Below, piece by piece: positions 6,016 to 6,567 of a stretch of 6,567 bases of DNA. The notes under the pieces were generated by a model. That model was not told the DNA's origin. It saw only the letters and a list, made by a program, of their open reading frames with translations, and did no database searches. The stretch lies in the NCBI GenBank assembly GCA_017745015.1, contig JAGIAF010000186.1:1-6567 (forward strand). The letters run 5' to 3'. The DNA is from Bdellovibrio sp. Lineage in GTDB: Bacteria; Bdellovibrionota; Bdellovibrionia; Bdellovibrionales; Bdellovibrionaceae. The position numbers and the translations under genes are program-made. How positions within the stretch are numbered: the first letter of the stretch is position 1; each line of letters starts with the position of its first letter.

Positions 6016-6303
6016 ATGCAAACTCTTAAAGTTGAAGCAGCAAAACTTATCAAAACTCATCTCGATGAGTTGAATGCACAAGCCGACGAGCTTGGCGGTG
6101 TTTTCATCACGGGTCTTAAAGGTGCAGTTGCGGTTATTGGTGCGGAAGATTCCAAAAGGAAAGTGATCTTTACGACAAGCTTCGTAAGCGACAACGTGAA
6201 CAAGCTTCTTGATGCGCAAATCGTAGTTCAAGATCTTCTAGAAGAAGAAGGCATCGAAGCGATTTCAGAACACGATTTCAATATTGCGATTGGTGCGCTG
6301 TAA
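6016..6303 (+). CDS. Small cytosolic protein of unknown function, upstream of a Fic gene
   Basis: 95 residues with a strong Shine-Dalgarno. There is no signal peptide or membrane segment. Residues 1-25 form a charged amphipathic helix (VEAAKLIKTHLDELNAQADEL). A hydrophobic Gly-containing beta segment follows (GGVFITGLKGAVAVIG, near 27-42), then SKRKVIFTTSFVSDNV and an acidic helix (near 63-80, ending LLEEEGIEAI), then FNIAIGAL at the C-terminus. This suggests a compact alpha/beta fold. I do not recognise the family. It sits directly after a candidate attenuator and 101 nt before a Fic gene on the same strand. I looked for the (S/T)xxxE(G/N) inhibitory motif of small Fic antitoxins and did not find it, so an antitoxin role is not supported by motif. 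Codon use and start signals look like a genuine, possibly well-expressed gene. Confidence 0.8.
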   Translation: MQTLKVEAAKLIKTHLDELNAQADELGGVFITGLKGAVAVIGAEDSKRKVIFTTSFVSDNVNKLLDAQIVVQDLLEEEGIEAISEHDFNIAIGAL

Positions 6304-6330
6304 TACCGTTTAAATCGATTTGGGCCAGTT

Positions 6331-6361
6331 TTGACCCAATTAATCTTGCTAATTGGGTCAA
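6331..6361. repeat. Perfect 12-bp palindrome, upstream copy
   Basis: TTGACCCAATTA (6331-6342) and TAATTGGGTCAA (6350-6361) are exact inverted repeats around a 7-nt spacer. There is no T-run afterwards, so it is not an intrinsic terminator of the 6016 gene. It resembles an operator for a dimeric regulator, or an RNA hairpin in the Fic leader. Its centre is 34 bp from that of the second copy, about three helical turns. Confidence 0.85.
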
Positions 6362-6365
6362 GAAA

Positions 6366-6394
6366 TGGTCCAATTAGTAAGACTAATTGGGTCA
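6366..6394. repeat. Second, near-identical palindrome abutting the Fic ribosome-binding site
   Basis: TGGTCCAATTAG (6366-6377) and CTAATTGGGTCA (6383-6394) form a 12-bp stem with a 5-nt loop. As DNA the two outer mismatches break the symmetry, but as RNA both become G.U pairs, so the hairpin is kept. The right arm is identical over 11 bases to that of the first palindrome. The last base of the stem is the A of the AGGAG Shine-Dalgarno at 6394-6398, so folding or protein binding here could affect translation of the Fic gene. Confidence 0.85.
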
Positions 6395-6398
6395 GGAG
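6394..6398 (+). promoter_or_regulatory. Shine-Dalgarno supporting the GTG start of the Fic gene
   Basis: AGGAG is 6 nt before GTG 6405, a normal spacing. It touches the base of the hairpin at 6366-6394. This site and the family-typical N-terminus that follows establish the GTG start. Confidence 0.8.
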
Positions 6399-6404
6399 TT
6401 GCTC

Positions 6405-6567
6405 GTGGCAAAAACATATATTTGGCAACATTCTCACTGGCCTGACTTCGCGTGGAAAGACAAAGATCTTATCTCGCTTCTTTCTGAAGCTCGCAAACTT
6501 CAAGGGCAACTCATTGCTCAAGCTGAACTTTTAGGACTGTCCGATCAGGCGTCTTTGATCGCAGATG
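6405..6567 (+). CDS. Fic-family protein, N-terminal DUF4172-type part only (truncated by window end)
   Basis: 54 codons from GTG 6405 remain open to the right edge. The N-terminus MAKTYIWQHSHWPDFAWK, followed by LISLLSEARKLQGQL and AELLGLSDQASLIAD, is the recognisable start of Fic/DOC proteins with a DUF4172 domain (IWQhp.WP.f.W, then a helix with .ARk.QG.L..... .lGl). Fic enzymes transfer AMP, or less often another nucleotide-derived group, to hydroxyl side chains of target proteins. The catalytic HPFxDGNGR motif lies beyond the window. In relatives the inhibitory (S/T)xxxE(G/N) helix follows shortly after the point where the window ends, which would make this a self-inhibited class II Fic protein (family knowledge, not visible here). 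It is preceded by two tandem palindromes and by the 95-residue protein gene, possibly co-transcribed. Confidence 0.82.
   Translation, partial: MAKTYIWQHSHWPDFAWKDKDLISLLSEARKLQGQLIAQAELLGLSDQASLIAD

Noticed and set aside
6016..6303. Fic antitoxin identity for the 95-residue protein
   Set aside because: The (S/T)xxxE(G/N) inhibitory motif is absent; the nearest match, LLEEEG, lacks the Ser/Thr four residues before the Glu.
6331..6394. Rho-independent terminators between the small gene and the Fic gene
   Set aside because: Both hairpins are AT-rich in the inner stem and neither is followed by a T-run on either strand.

Overview
The window looks like a chromosomal segment of a Bdellovibrio-like bacterium (Bdellovibrionota), with fairly low to moderate GC. 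The clues are a TIGR02147-type regulator, a family common in Bdellovibrio and rare elsewhere, and several short single-domain exported proteins, one with a Gly-rich linker of a kind I associate with that group. This placement is inference. No rRNA, tRNA, CRISPR array, insertion sequence or integrase is visible.

Layout. (1) 1-1392, minus strand: a truncated exported protein of unknown function (<1-738), a strong intrinsic terminator (855-898), and a second small exported protein (955-1392). (2) 1393-1602: a divergent control region with 10-bp-phased direct repeats, followed by the TIGR02147-family regulator on the plus strand (1603-2445). (3) 2446-2911: a long gap without a convincing gene, GC-rich and hairpin-rich in its first part, leading into an exported CocE/NonD-type serine hydrolase (2912-4594, plus). 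(4) 4801-5596, minus strand: a two-gene unit of an exported SnoaL-like protein and, 13 nt downstream, an 80-residue hypothetical protein. (5) 5597-6015: a structured non-coding stretch ending in a textbook plus-strand terminator only 18 nt before the Shine-Dalgarno of a 95-residue unknown protein (6016-6303). (6) 6304-6404: two near-identical tandem palindromes, the second abutting the ribosome-binding site of a GTG-started Fic-family protein with a DUF4172-type N-terminus (6405 to the window end, truncated).

Functionally, five of the eight coding regions appear to act at or beyond the cytoplasmic membrane or to control genes that do: three small exported proteins, one exported hydrolase, and one regulator divergent from an exported protein. 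The right end differs: a small cytosolic protein of unknown function and a Fic enzyme, each preceded by unusual RNA or DNA structure. That end is the part most likely to hold something undescribed. The evidence is architectural, not functional, and nothing here proves a new system.
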